Shown one piece after another: positions 23,450 to 34,953 of a stretch of 64,000 bases of DNA (the first letter of the stretch is position 1; each line of letters opens with the position of its first letter). The notes under the pieces were generated by a model, which was not told the DNA's origin, made no database searches, and saw only the letters and a list, made by a program, of their open reading frames with translations. The DNA comes from Caprella mutica (lineage: Eukaryota; Arthropoda; Malacostraca; Amphipoda; Caprellidae). The position numbers were made by a program, and so were the translations under genes. The DNA lies in assembly GCA_947561585.1 (NCBI GenBank), contig CANNZV010000940.1:305573-369572 (forward strand). The letters run 5' to 3'.

Positions 23450-26138
23450 ATGCCCACATTTGAAGTTATCTGTAAGTAAATGTTTCACAGAGTTTATAGT
23501 TTTTTTAATTAATGTATACTTGTTTTAGAAAGAATACACGTTTATTTAATTCATCTACTACAGCTAACTTACGCCAGCATTGTATATTTTAAATTTTTGA
23601 AGTCGTCTACCTAGTCATATTTGGCTGTGTTTTGTTTTCCATAATATCAATTATATTAATACTAATTACTAACCAATTTACTTTGTTGTTTTTGAATATT
23701 AGTGCAATTCGATTTATTCACATTTATCCTATATTTAATAATAATTTAATTATCAAAATAGCTCTTGCTCGAACCAATTTCAAACTTTGCTCGTCAGAAG
23801 ATTAGGTTTCACCACCGAAAATTAGTATGTTTTTAAGAACCCTTATTTTTAATCAGTGTATAATTCTGAAACTAGGGCATATTTATGAAGAAACTTTGAA
23901 CCGGGTATGGTAGTTGCAGGATCTTACCTCAGTACAAAGAACACTTGTCAAAGAACGACTGTTGGAACAATTTGAATATCGAATAATTGCCGAGGGTCTT
24001 ACCATTGTATGGGACTCAGAGAAGCTCAGATTTAACTGCTTGCAATTATATCTAGTGAGGTTAATTCATTTAATTGTGAAATTATGTATACTCCTCCCCT
24101 CCTGCCAATCTGAAACAATTAAAAGAACGAATAAAGGGCCTTCTAGACGTTGTACATTTTCACATTATCGTGCGACAATTTGTTTCAGGACTGTCCACCC
24201 AGGTACACCCAACCCTCTATAAATTGAATAAAAAAAATTTGCCGTCCTATCAACTTATTATTTCATTGCGTTCATTTTGTCACGCATTAAGTTTTATAAG
24301 TCAAAGATTTGTGCACTTATTATAACAAATTATTCTTCTAAATTATGGTTGAATGAGCCTCTTCTCTTCCTTTTATATCCAAGTAAAAATACCTTCTGGA
24401 GTGATCCTTATCCCTCGAAGCACCTATCCTTCAATCATTTGATATAACTAATAACAAGTGATGTAATTTTCACTATTTACAAATGCTTGTGCGACACTAC
24501 TAGACTTGCCTCGCACCACGTATTCTCGTCTAAACAGATTGCTTGCCGTATACAGAAGCATTTGTGCGATATTTATATATATACAATGTTGCTGATACAA
24601 AATGTCTCGCGTCTAAAAGACATTTTACGCACGGTGTGAAATTTTTGAAAGCTAACTAAAAATATGGTAAAAATCTGCATTAGCCAAATAAAACCACACG
24701 AAAATACGATGATTCTTGGCGAATTTAATTTTGTACTCGCTTCTTTTGACTCCTACTGTATACTGTGTATAGGTCTTCCATGAAGCTTATTATTAATATT
24801 TTATACTTTGATTTAGTTTATCTTAAATATCTTCAATCAAGGATATATAAATAACTGCTTCAAATTATCTTAATCACCATCCAGAGTGAATTACTTTATC
24901 TAACTCTCCCCTATCTTTTCCAGGTGCTCCATTCACCACCGCTATAAAGAAGATAATGGACAAGCTCTCAAGCTCTTCTCTGCAGACTCTAAGATCCCAT
25001 GAGGAAGCCGAAGATCTGATGGGAGAGCTGGCATCCTTTGCAGAGGATGTTAGTGAGAAAGGAGTCTGTATAGTCAGACTTGTTGTTCATCTGCTAAGAC
25101 TGATGAACAGCTACGTTGTCCAGGTAAAATCCCTTATGATCTAAGTAACATAGGACATTAAGTATATAAATATTTGTTCACGTGATCTCTCAGCTGTTCC
25201 TTAACATATACGTTCTTTTTCCAGATTACAGATCCAGAAAGACTTTTTTTCTTATTGGAGATATTGAACAAGATGTGCGAAGATCTGCCAGATATCTTCA
25301 AGCCTTTCATAAATATGGATATAACACACAGCATCAGCAGAATAAATGCGAGAGCTATGACTACTGTGAGTATACTGATCTTATAGAATTAAAAGCTTTG
25401 AATTATAATTTGTTTCAAAAAGTTTTCATATTTAAATTATTTTAAGTCTAATGGTGCATATCACATAATATATATTATACATATATCATCGAATATATTA
25501 CTTATAAAGCTCTTTCGTACTAAAATGTATACCACTTTTGATGTTACATTGTTCTTACTTACTAAATAAGATGTGAATGTATTTTGTAAGCTTTACTTCA
25601 TTAATTGTATATTCGATGTATATTTCTTAACAGATAATATTTTTACTCTTTTAGTCTTATTCACTCTATCTATTTATTTCAGATAAAAAGAAGAAATTCC
25701 TATGATCTAATCAAATATTATAAATTAGATCAGTTAAATGAAAATAATGAAAATGAACCTGAAAAAACAGAAGAATTCCAGGAGCATTTGAAAAACAGAA
25801 CGTCGAAATGTGATTACTGCAGAGGGAAAGTTGAAAGCGATAATAGCAAAAATGATCTGACATTAAATATGAAGAAAAGAAGATTATCTAAATCTCTAGA
25901 TGACTCTAATTTTTTCTCGGGAGTGTCAATTTCCGGCACAGCTGCGAATTCAGAAGCCGTAAATGATCCCGATGACTACCTAAAACAAGTCAAAAAATCT
26001 AGTAGAGTATCATCTAATTACTCTGTGTCAGGTCGTGCATCAGCAATAAAAGTGCCTTCTAATGGAAAGAGTATCGTTCTTTTAAACGCATTGCCGGACT
26101 CTCACCACCAGAAGAAACGAGGAAGACCTCGTTTCTAG
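23450..26138 (+). CDS. Four-exon gene of unknown function, AT-hook-like C-terminus (right copy)
   Basis: Exons are 23450-23471, 24924-25123, 25225-25365 and 25683-26138, with GT-AG introns and consistent phases, giving 272 residues. Exons 1-3 match the left copy except for two synonymous changes. Exon 4 differs by six amino-acid changes and two synonymous ones. The helical N-terminal part therefore looks constrained while the lysine/serine tail drifts. The tail keeps the CxxC pair and the terminal RGRPRF. Both copies keep uninterrupted reading frames and the same promoter motifs. No family was recognised. A chromatin-associated role is only a guess from the terminal motif. Confidence 0.7.
23933..24202 (+). 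CDS. Possible cassette exon inside intron 1 (right copy)
   Basis: Mirror of 5587-5856. The acceptor is ATCTTACCTCAG and the donor CAG/GTACAC (weaker than the left copy's GTATAC). It is open, 270 nt long, and in phase with exons 1 and 2 on both sides. A competing reading (135 nt, 23920-24054, using ttgcag and gtgagg) would introduce a stop after exon 1. Expression data would decide. Confidence 0.35.
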
Positions 26139-27944
26139 TTAGGACTCTATACGGGCCTTTGCGGCAAGTACGGATTACTTTTCTCGCTGACTCACCTGTT
26201 AGATTCGAAACTTGTAAATATCTATTCAGCTGTGGAACATATAGTGAATATTGATATTAGATTTTGATAATCACTAAATTCTCAAATGTTCCATCAATAA
26301 TGACCAGATTGACTTATTTTTTATTTTCAGTTGATTTCTATATCAGTTTTCCACGGGGCTCTTTATTCTTATATAGTGAAATAGGTTAATATAATTATTA
26401 CCCAGTTGTGATTAAATAGAGAAGAATTATACTATATTACCGTTTTTTAGTTTTATATTAATCAATTTCCATGTTCTGTCAACATATTTATTTAAATAAA
26501 TAATGTGCTCCCAATTAAGCTTTCTTTCATTTTTCTAATAATCATGAACCTTAATATCTTATTAGTATCTAGGAAAAGCTAAATCCCTGCAAACATTATT
26601 ATTGTTATAATTCAAAGAGCAAAATCTATACTTGTATATTTCAAACTGTTCACTCCAACATTATTTTTTTAATTTTAATGCTATCGACAACGGTGTGATG
26701 AATTTCGCCAATAGTGTACCACTCACTAAGATTTCCCCATCCAACTTTTCCATTCTTTCATATTAAATAACCAGTTAAGATCTAGAGTTTTATGTCTCAT
26801 ATATACAAAAATAAAACAAGAAACTTAATGTCCAATACATATATTTGTTTTAGTGATAACTTAAGACTACTGTGATATTTTCACCACTAAAATTTGCTCA
26901 CAAAGTGGAAATGTTAAAGTTCTTTTTTAAAGTAGGAGGGTCAAACAGCACTTAATAAAAACTGGATAACTTCTTTGACGGCTGACGGCTCTCAAATATA
27001 TATATTTTTTCATATTACTTTCAAGACAGACTAAATCATGAAACTATTTAAAATTGAGATAATTCATTTTGAGAAATACACTAATACATTCTTATTGAGA
27101 AAGCATAAAATAAAGTTAAATTTCGTTCTTTTGTTTTGTTTGTAGACTTCAATTCACAATGTACAAAAAAATATTCAATTTTAACTAGGATTAAGCTTAT
27201 CGGGCCTCAATGTTTCCTATATCTACTTTCATGTATATATTTGTAATTAAACGTGAAATTATCCCATGTATCACGTCCAAAGTAAGGGAACATTTTGATC
27301 ATAAATAAATAAATAAGATAAATTAATTTTCCAGAATAAAATTCGTTAGCTCTGAAGTTAAAATTTATCATCCCACATGACAAATAATCAACAGTATGCA
27401 GAGTCTCGTAAAACTCCAATCAAAAAAGTAATTAATATAAATGATTTCTCAAAGTATTTTTGATATATCATGTGAATGATACAATGTAGGCTGTAGCTGG
27501 TATCCGGTAAATTGCTACAAAACAAAGGCAAGAAAAGAACAATATTCGAATAATTCGAATAAAAAAAATTAATAATTGTTATAATAATTAATTGGTCAAA
27601 TAATTAAATGAGTGTGGTAGAAAAGGAAGAGTCAAAAAGATAGGGAGATTAGGTATAGAGTAGGGAAAATAAAAATGAACAAGTGGCACGATTAACAGAG
27701 GTCTTGCTAACATTAATCATTACTATTTAACTTTAACCAAAGGCCATATCGCTGATGTTAATTGGCAATTAAGTATAAGGGACAGGGATCAACAATCAGA
27801 AACAAAAATAGCTTCACCTTTTAATCCTCACTATATGTCGTGAAATCTATACTCCGCACAACCGTAAGGTGGTATAGTCTCTATATCCTAAAAGATCACC
27901 AAAACTTACCAAAATATGGCAATACACTACACCCACAATCATAA
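26139..27944. other. Intergenic stretch of the right arm
   Basis: Mirror of 1846-3653. The short frame at 27207-27419 is interrupted in the left arm and is not supported as a gene. Confidence 0.5.
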
Positions 27945-27952
27945 GTCATAAC

Positions 27953-29202
27953 TAGAGATGTGACATTATGCATCATAAAATATGCATAATTTTTGACACG
28001 ATATGCAGCATATTATATGCCTATTTCTGCATATAATATGCAAAAAGTCAATGTGCATATATTCAGAACCAAAATGCATAATGGAAATATGCATATATAT
28101 GCAAAAAGTCAATGTGCATATATGCTGAACCAAAATGCATATTGGAAATATGCATTATAAAGGCCAGAAGTTATTCAATATAGTGTGCATATTACATGCT
28201 CAATGTAATTACAGAATTTAAAATAAAGTTAATATGTATAATGTATATAGTTATGTTTTGATTGTAATTGTACTTTGGTGGTTTGAATGGAACTTACAAT
28301 AAAACGAAGGTGTAATCTCAAGTTTGTATTTTTACTGTGGAATGTTTAACGTTAGAAAAGAAAATATAACAAAGCTGTTTCAAAGTTAGACTTTTTTAAT
28401 AGTATGTCAATTTTAAATATACACATTCAATTTCAAACTGGAATTGGACATTATCATTAAATGGTATTTCAGGTTTCCAACAGTGAATCTCTTTCTATTA
28501 TCTATTTATCTGCTAATGTATTTTGTACTGAGAAAATACCCGTTCTACATCACAAGAAACGAGAGGAGCGAATGTTTCTTTCAGCCAATTTAGTCTTCTA
28601 AAGTTCTAAACTATCCTACATTCATATATCACATTAAAACTAAATTAAATAGTTTTAAAATTCATTACTTAACTCATAACTTGAAAATTATAAACCATCT
28701 AGTTAGACCAGCGGTTCCCTTTAAATGATCCCCAACTATAAACAGCGACACTACGTCATTAAATGGTAAAATTAAACCATTTTGCGTTTAATTACTTAAT
28801 GAATATATACGTTTTATAAAGTGTTGATATATGTGTATCTATTCATTTATTTATCAATTACTACTAATATTTACTAAACACCAAGTGTCATATTATTTAT
28901 TAATTCATTTGTAGTTTCAATATTCCACCTAAAAACTTGTTAAATTTGAATGATTAGGTTGATAAAATATACTTGGTCCACAGTTAAAATAGTTTTCTAT
29001 GCCGGAGTCCAGAAGAAAACGGCATAGATTAGACATTTACATGTTAAAAATTGACCAAGAAGTGCTTATTCCTCGGTTAGCATATATGCACAAGTGCATA
29101 TTATATGGCATATATGCACACGTGCATATTATATAGCATATATGCTCTTGAAATATATGCAGAGGACTGCATATATGCAATATGCACAATGTCACATCCC
29201 TA
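27953..29202. mobile_element. Non-autonomous hAT-type element, right arm
   Basis: Target duplication gtcataac at 27945-27952 and 29203-29210. Termini are tagagatgtg and cacatcccta. It is about 60 bp longer than the left copy because of additional gcatatatgcac-type subterminal repeats near 29080-29145. Confidence 0.85.
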
Positions 29203-29679
29203 GTCATAACCATAAGACACTATCAATACAACCATTAGTTAAATAGTATAATACGTAAATAAACTGAAACTTTACTTAGTTTACCATTGCTTTGAGTTAT
29301 TTCACCTATTTAATTGCCACATACATGTATGGCTAGTCGAAATTTAATCTATGTACGTACATAATCATTCGAGTTTTATGATAAAAATATGGATAGTACC
29401 ACTTCACCACATGATAACCATTCACCTTTTACAAACGAGATGATTGAAATAGCCTCTAGAAAAAAAAAGAAAAAAAAGTGGAAAGAGTAAATTTTAAAAT
29501 CAGTTATACAATGATTAATAGTAAATAGCTATGAACAAATAGACTCAGTTTTATCAATCACTAAAAAGTCCATTTCATGAATAACAGACTTTTATAAATT
29601 TGAAAACTGTGTGTAATTTTATAATTCGAGCAATAATTGTGCATTAGAGCAATTGTTCATTCGACCAATTGTTCAATAA

Positions 29680-31890
29680 AGCAATTGTTCTTTCGAGCAA
29701 TAATTAATATATCTCAGTAGGTTTGAATCAACTGTAACAATTACAGATTTCCTTTTTCTTTTCAGTGCTCATAAAACGTAAAATATCTTTATCAAGCTTC
29801 ATTCAAAGAACTTAAGATTACATGATGTGGTATAAATTGATACGGATTCAAAAGAAGAGCAAAGAATTTTGAAGATGAGTAATCTCTTTTTTAATGGAAA
29901 AATATTATCTTAAAAAATGACCTATGTTGAGGGTTGCACAATGAATTACCAGACACAATTTTTTTAGCTTTCACACTTCTCCCAACAACTGCGGCGTTTG
30001 TCGATTTTAACATTGAAGTTATAGAATATATTGAAAATATTCTAAAAAAATAGTTCACTATTTTGAATTGTAATTATAATTGTATAAATTGTAAATTTTA
30101 TCAATGTAGCGTAATTGACCAAAACCGATATGACGAAGTAGCAGATAGCAAGTTACGAAAATATTCCCCGTTTTACCATGCTTTATTGCCCATATCATTA
30201 TTTTAAGACTACATGCAGTTTTAGAGGATATATCGGCCTATTGTTATGTTCTGCAACTACAAGGTCTTGGATTTCATGTTTGTTAGGTTCATATGTTTCA
30301 TTAGGTACGTTCACCTTTTCATGTTCCTCTTCCATACAAGAGTGAAGGTTCTGGTACATTTGCTCCTTGATTAAGCATCCATTAGCTTTGTCGCAGACTG
30401 TAAGTAGGTGACTTTTTAGGGGTGACCGGTCGGTCCATTCGACGAAAACAAATTCGCCGAAAACACATTTGCCTAACGACACTTTCGCCGAACAATATGA
30501 TTATTTAAAAAGGTAAACAAATTTATCTCATATGTCCAGATGAAATTACATATAGATGAACTTACATATAACTATTCCTTTTATAAAACTTTGACAATAT
30601 GGAGAAATGTATTTGAGTACGAAAGGGAAGCTAATATAACAGATTTATTTCTAGGTTTTCGAGATATTCAATCTCGAAAGTTGAGGATTTACAGATATTT
30701 AATACATTTATTCTAACATAAACTTTTCATTTTTTAGAAGAAGTTGTTGAACAAAATTGATTTCGACTTCCGTTTTATACTCAAATATACTTCTCCATAT
30801 CGTCAATATTTTACAAAAGTAATAGTAATATAATATTCTTAAAACCTAGAAATAAATCTGTTAAAAATTTATTTTCTTTTGTAACTGATAATTGTAAACA
30901 GAATATAGGATTAACATATATCATATGAGTTATTTAAAATAACGTAAATTCCATAAAGTGTAACTAATAATTATGTAGAATACTGAAAATCAATTTATTG
31001 ACTTATATGTTGGTTCATCTATATGTAATTTCATCTGGACATATGAGATAAATTTCTTTACCTTCTAAATAATCATATTTTTTCGGTGAAAGTTTCGTTC
31101 GGTGAATGTGTCGTGCGGGTAATGTGTTTTCGGCAAATGTGTTTTCAACGAAAGTGTTTTCGGCGAATGTTTTCGGCGATTTGACATAGAGCCATTTTGT
31201 TTTTAGAGTCATTTTCTTCCTGACAGCTTAAATTTTTCTATTTTTTTTTAATTCATTTTCATTTCAACTTCAGCTATATGGCCTTATTACATATGGCTTT
31301 GTAATAAATAAAGGGCCAAACCCCTACTTATTAATTGTTCCATAACTATGATGTTTTCAATATAAACTTAACTACAACTGTTCAATTGGTATGAAGCTGC
31401 ATGGTGTTGCGTTGATTGCAACTAAACTGAAACAGCATCGTACATTGCACAATGGTGTCACAGATTATTCTTCACCATACCATGCTCTTCTTTTGGATCC
31501 GCAATAGTTTTTACCAACTAATGATCATTTAATTTATTTTTGAATTAGCTGTAATGCTATCGAACTCAAGTATTTTGAATTCTTTGTGAGCTCCAACGCA
31601 AAAAAAGGAAATTTGCAAAAGTAACTATTGTTTCAAACCAACCGAATGCTTTTAATAATTCTACGATCTCTTTTTAATTAAATCGACAAAATAAGTAATT
31701 TCGAAGTTTTTTCGACATCGTGAACAAAAAACTGATTCATGCGTGTTCATTTCTCAATCTTAATGATTATTGTGCTTCGTCAGCAATAAATGACAATAAA
31801 ATCAAAGAGAATACTAAAATAACTGTTATACAGTGATACACTATGGATAACTGAAGTAACTCTCGAAAAAAACATTTCTTGTCTATGAAA
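29680..31890 (-). mobile_element. Dispersed repeat family X, copy with inverted ends
   Basis: Both ends carry a related sequence in opposite orientation: tttcctttttcttttcagtg...ggattcaaaagaagagc at 29730-29860, and its inverted relative at 31470-31650. The body matches 57930-59120 in reverse, including a segment ending ctctaaaactgcaag. Within it a stretch of about 50 codons (30198-30360, minus) is readable in the same frame in the copy at 58600-58770. A foldback element (30437-31190) interrupts this copy. Confidence 0.6.
30437..31190. mobile_element. Foldback-type element nested in family X
   Basis: Long inverted arms (about 30437-30565 and 31012-31185) share tatgtccagatgaaattac and an outer zone of tandem ttcgccgaaaacac-like units. 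Its position inside an otherwise continuous family X match marks it as an insertion. It has no coding capacity. Confidence 0.65.
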
Positions 31891-31899
31891 ATTCGGAAC

Positions 31900-33130
31900 A
31901 ATTCATTCTACAGTTCAAAATTTCTTGAAATAATCATTTGAAATATATTTTCAAATAAAATTATTTCAAAATTTATTTATTTCATAGTTAATTTAATGTA
32001 TCACGTATGTTTAATTATATCAAAAATATAAGATATGTATTTGTTAATAAAGATGGAATTACAAATTGTAGCTAAATGTATCGATTCTTATTGTCACGAT
32101 TTAAAAAAAAATTGAGTCTGCTTCATGATACCATCCACACAATTCCTTTCTACACGTAATGATAAATTTTAACAAATTCTTCATCACGATAAATCGCTAC
32201 AATTTATCGTAGCTTGTAAACAGACCATTCGAATGTAAAAGATGATTTATCATAGTTTTTATAGTCGTCCATACCATAATTACTAGTTTCATCTCTCCGT
32301 TTCTAGTCAAAATAGCTATCATAGTAAAGATAGTGTTTTTATTTAATTATTTTATTTTTATTTTCATACTAACTGTATAGCATAATAACTATATTCTATC
32401 ATAAGTTCATAACTATACATATGTAAGATTGTATAATAATGTTTAAATTAATTCTTGGATTTTTTTAATATATATATTTTTAATTTTCGAATTTTTTCGG
32501 AAACTTTCAATAACTGCTCCCAGCCTAAAAATGATAATCGAAAGAAGATCCATTAAGGATGAATATAACTAAAGTGTTGTTCAACGTATCATTAGAAATT
32601 TACGTAATTTCCAACTAACAATATTATTAGTAATGTTCAATCTGATAATATTTGAGTATTAGTGATACAAAAATTTAAGAAGAAGGAATATTTTGACTAT
32701 GATGTAGGTACTTTGAAGAAAGTTGACTCCTTCTATGTTGAAATAAAAATATTAAGCTTCAAATTATTAACCTCATCAAGCGCAACAAGCAATTAAAATT
32801 TAAAACACAAGAATAACACATCATTCATACTTCCTGTGTAATAAATAACATTAAAAATGCACTTTATGCTGAATATAATTATATAATCAATTATCTAATA
32901 ACACGTTACTTCTATCACAACCACCCCCTGGCGGCAAAGAGGGCAAACACCATCATGGATGAAGTTACCAGCATGTTCACTGAGAGGCCTGACGCTTAGT
33001 TGCAATTATATGATTCGCAGGCACAAAAGTGAATCTGCAACAAAGAAAAAAGATACATATATACACTGTATTTTAGATCATAATGATATTTAAAATGAGT
33101 CAAAAAGACAAAAAAGATGTATTACAATTA
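31900..33130. other. Intergenic AT-rich stretch
   Basis: No gene is supported. A GC-richer patch at 32925-33000 is open on the plus strand up to a TAG (ending TERPDA) but has no detectable start or splice context. Confidence 0.4.
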
Positions 33131-33139
33131 CAGGCAGGC

Positions 33140-33870
33140 CCCGTTTTTATTACGACCCATACCTAAGAATCTGCAATAATTGTGATGCAACCTGGGCAAC
33201 AAGGTTATGTTCCTGGGATATTCCCTTAATATCTACAATATTCCCTCCTAATCTCCATTCACAGTTTGATTATGAGGGGATATTCCTGTAACAATAATAT
33301 TGGATAGTATTCAAATTCTTATACGAGGGAATATTCCAGGATTATTGGAGAGTTACAGTATTCGGTCAGATATCATCCTAGGATATTCAGGGAATATCAT
33401 AATTCTATAGTATTCCATACGAACCAAATTGAAATATTCTTGGAATATATATTTTGGATAGTATTCCATTCTGAATATCACATAAATATCCCAAAAATTA
33501 TCAATCTAGTTACGTATAATAGTATTCCCCAAAAATAAAACAAAAGAATATCCCTGGAACAATTGGACTCTATATTATTATTCTTGAAACAATGAGGGAA
33601 TGTCACAAGAATCGAATGAAAAAATTTTCTTCTTAAGAAATACTTTTGAATATCCCTGGAACTATTTCAATATTTTTGATAAGGAATGTATCCCATTGGG
33701 TAAAATGAAAGAATGTTCCTGGAAGATGGGAAATTTAAAGTATGTATTTCAAACATCAAAGGAATGTCAATGGAATCGAACGATGATTTTTTTTATTTCC
33801 TTAGAATTTGGTTGTCTTATTGGATTACTAAGAAACGAGGGTTTGAGAGATGAACTGTTGTAATTTGGAT
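33140..33870. repeat. Region rich in GAATATTCC-like motifs
   Basis: Numerous ggaatattcc, gatattccc and ggaatgtc motifs recur at irregular spacing across about 700 bp, without a clean tandem period. Similar ttccttcattattcc sequence flanks the BEL insertion (36730-36904 and 53148-53290), so it is probably a degenerate dispersed repeat. The open frame at 33600-33863 lies inside it and is not believed. Confidence 0.55.
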
Positions 33871-33904
33871 TTCATATATTCTCTTCTAATTATTACCATC
33901 TAAA

Positions 33905-34140
33905 TAATTTTTAACCCTACTTGTAGTTTTAGAGGATAGCGCAAGAGTATATAAGCTCTTCGACAATGAGGTGTTAGATTTCCGTGTTAGGTATGTGCTT
34001 CCATTTCATCTTCCATTCATACAAAACTCCTTCACGGAGATTTTCTACATCCATGAGCATCTAAAAGTCACTTTCCTTTCTGGCTGCTTCTTCCAGTCTC
34101 TTGTATGTCCAAATTTCAGTGATATGTCTTTTGTTCTAAA
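33905..34140 (-). repeat. Copy of the repeat ending tcctctaaaactgcaag
   Basis: In reverse orientation it matches the GC-richer repeat at 55041-55400 and the end of family X (58600-58780), including gaagaagcagcc and the atcctctaaaactacaag terminus. Any reading frame is broken. Confidence 0.5.
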
Positions 34141-34276
34141 GTAGATACTAAACCACCAAGTGAATTATTTCGTTTGAATGAAATCCGAAACTACATACTT
34201 AAAGATGCGAATCAGATAGCCAAAATAATTATTATCCAATTTAGTTTTCTCCTTGCAGCAGTGCAGTTCAGACTTA

Positions 34277-34950
34277 AGGCCCTGTTACACGGTGCGAGTA
34301 AACGTGAGAGTTGGCCTAGCTAGTTACTTTAGTGCAGCTACTCGCACAGTGTGACCGCATCAGCCGAGTAATTGTCATGTGCAGGAGGTTAGTAACTCGC
34401 ATGCAAGTTACTACAAATTCTTTTTGTTTTTACTCGCCACTCATGAGCGAGTCAGCCACTCGCCTGCGAAACTCGGATGTCAACTTGCATGGTGTTACAA
34501 CATAACTGTAACTCGTACGTCATGCAGATATACCTTGGTTTTTAATATTAAATCAAATTAAATAAGCGTTAAATTAACTAATAAAATGTTAATTAAATTA
34601 ATAAAAATAGTAATTATTAATCATAAAAATAGTAATTAGGTATTAATTAAATTAATAAAATATTAATTATTAATTTTTATTTAAATTGGGCTAATAAAAT
34701 ATTATTTATTAGTGAAATTAATAAATTGTTAATAAAATTTATAAAAAAATGTTAAATATAAGAAGTTATTCATTTATTGAATAAATATTATAATACACAA
34801 TGCGAGTGTAGGTTCAGTAACTGCCTATTTTGAAGCCAGCAATTCGCACTTGTGTAACCGGGTGAGGCGAGTCGAGCTACTCGCGTGCAACACAGTGGGA
34901 CAGCTACTGTCCACTGTCACAACAGTAACTTGCACCGTGTAACAAGGCCT
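34277..34950. mobile_element. Harbinger-like MITE
   Basis: The terminal inverted repeat starts AGGCC(C/T)TGTTACACGGTGC at both ends. A 3-bp target duplication tta lies at 34274-34276 and 34951-34953. TTA duplications and this style of terminus point to the PIF/Harbinger superfamily. The ends are rich in actcgc/gcgagt and the centre is AT-rich without a transposase. Confidence 0.75.
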
Positions 34951-34953
34951 TTA

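Larger units (their letters stand above)
17026..29854 (-). repeat. Right arm of the giant inverted repeat
   Basis: Mirror of 1-12714, about 115 bp longer, mainly because two minisatellites and the hAT element carry extra sequence. The inner boundary (17026) coincides with the start of an LTR-like sequence. The outer boundary cannot be fixed because the partner arm runs off the window. The arms are not identical, so this is not a simple duplicated contig. A join between two haplotypes is not excluded. Confidence 0.95.

Noticed and set aside
1..29854. Palindrome dismissed as a plain assembly duplicate
   Set aside because: Arms differ by substitutions, indels, minisatellite length and a private insertion, so identical-copy artefact is excluded; a haplotype misjoin is not.
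31015..31212. Frame over the foldback arm
   Set aside because: Consists of the ttcgccgaaaacac repeat; no coding signal.
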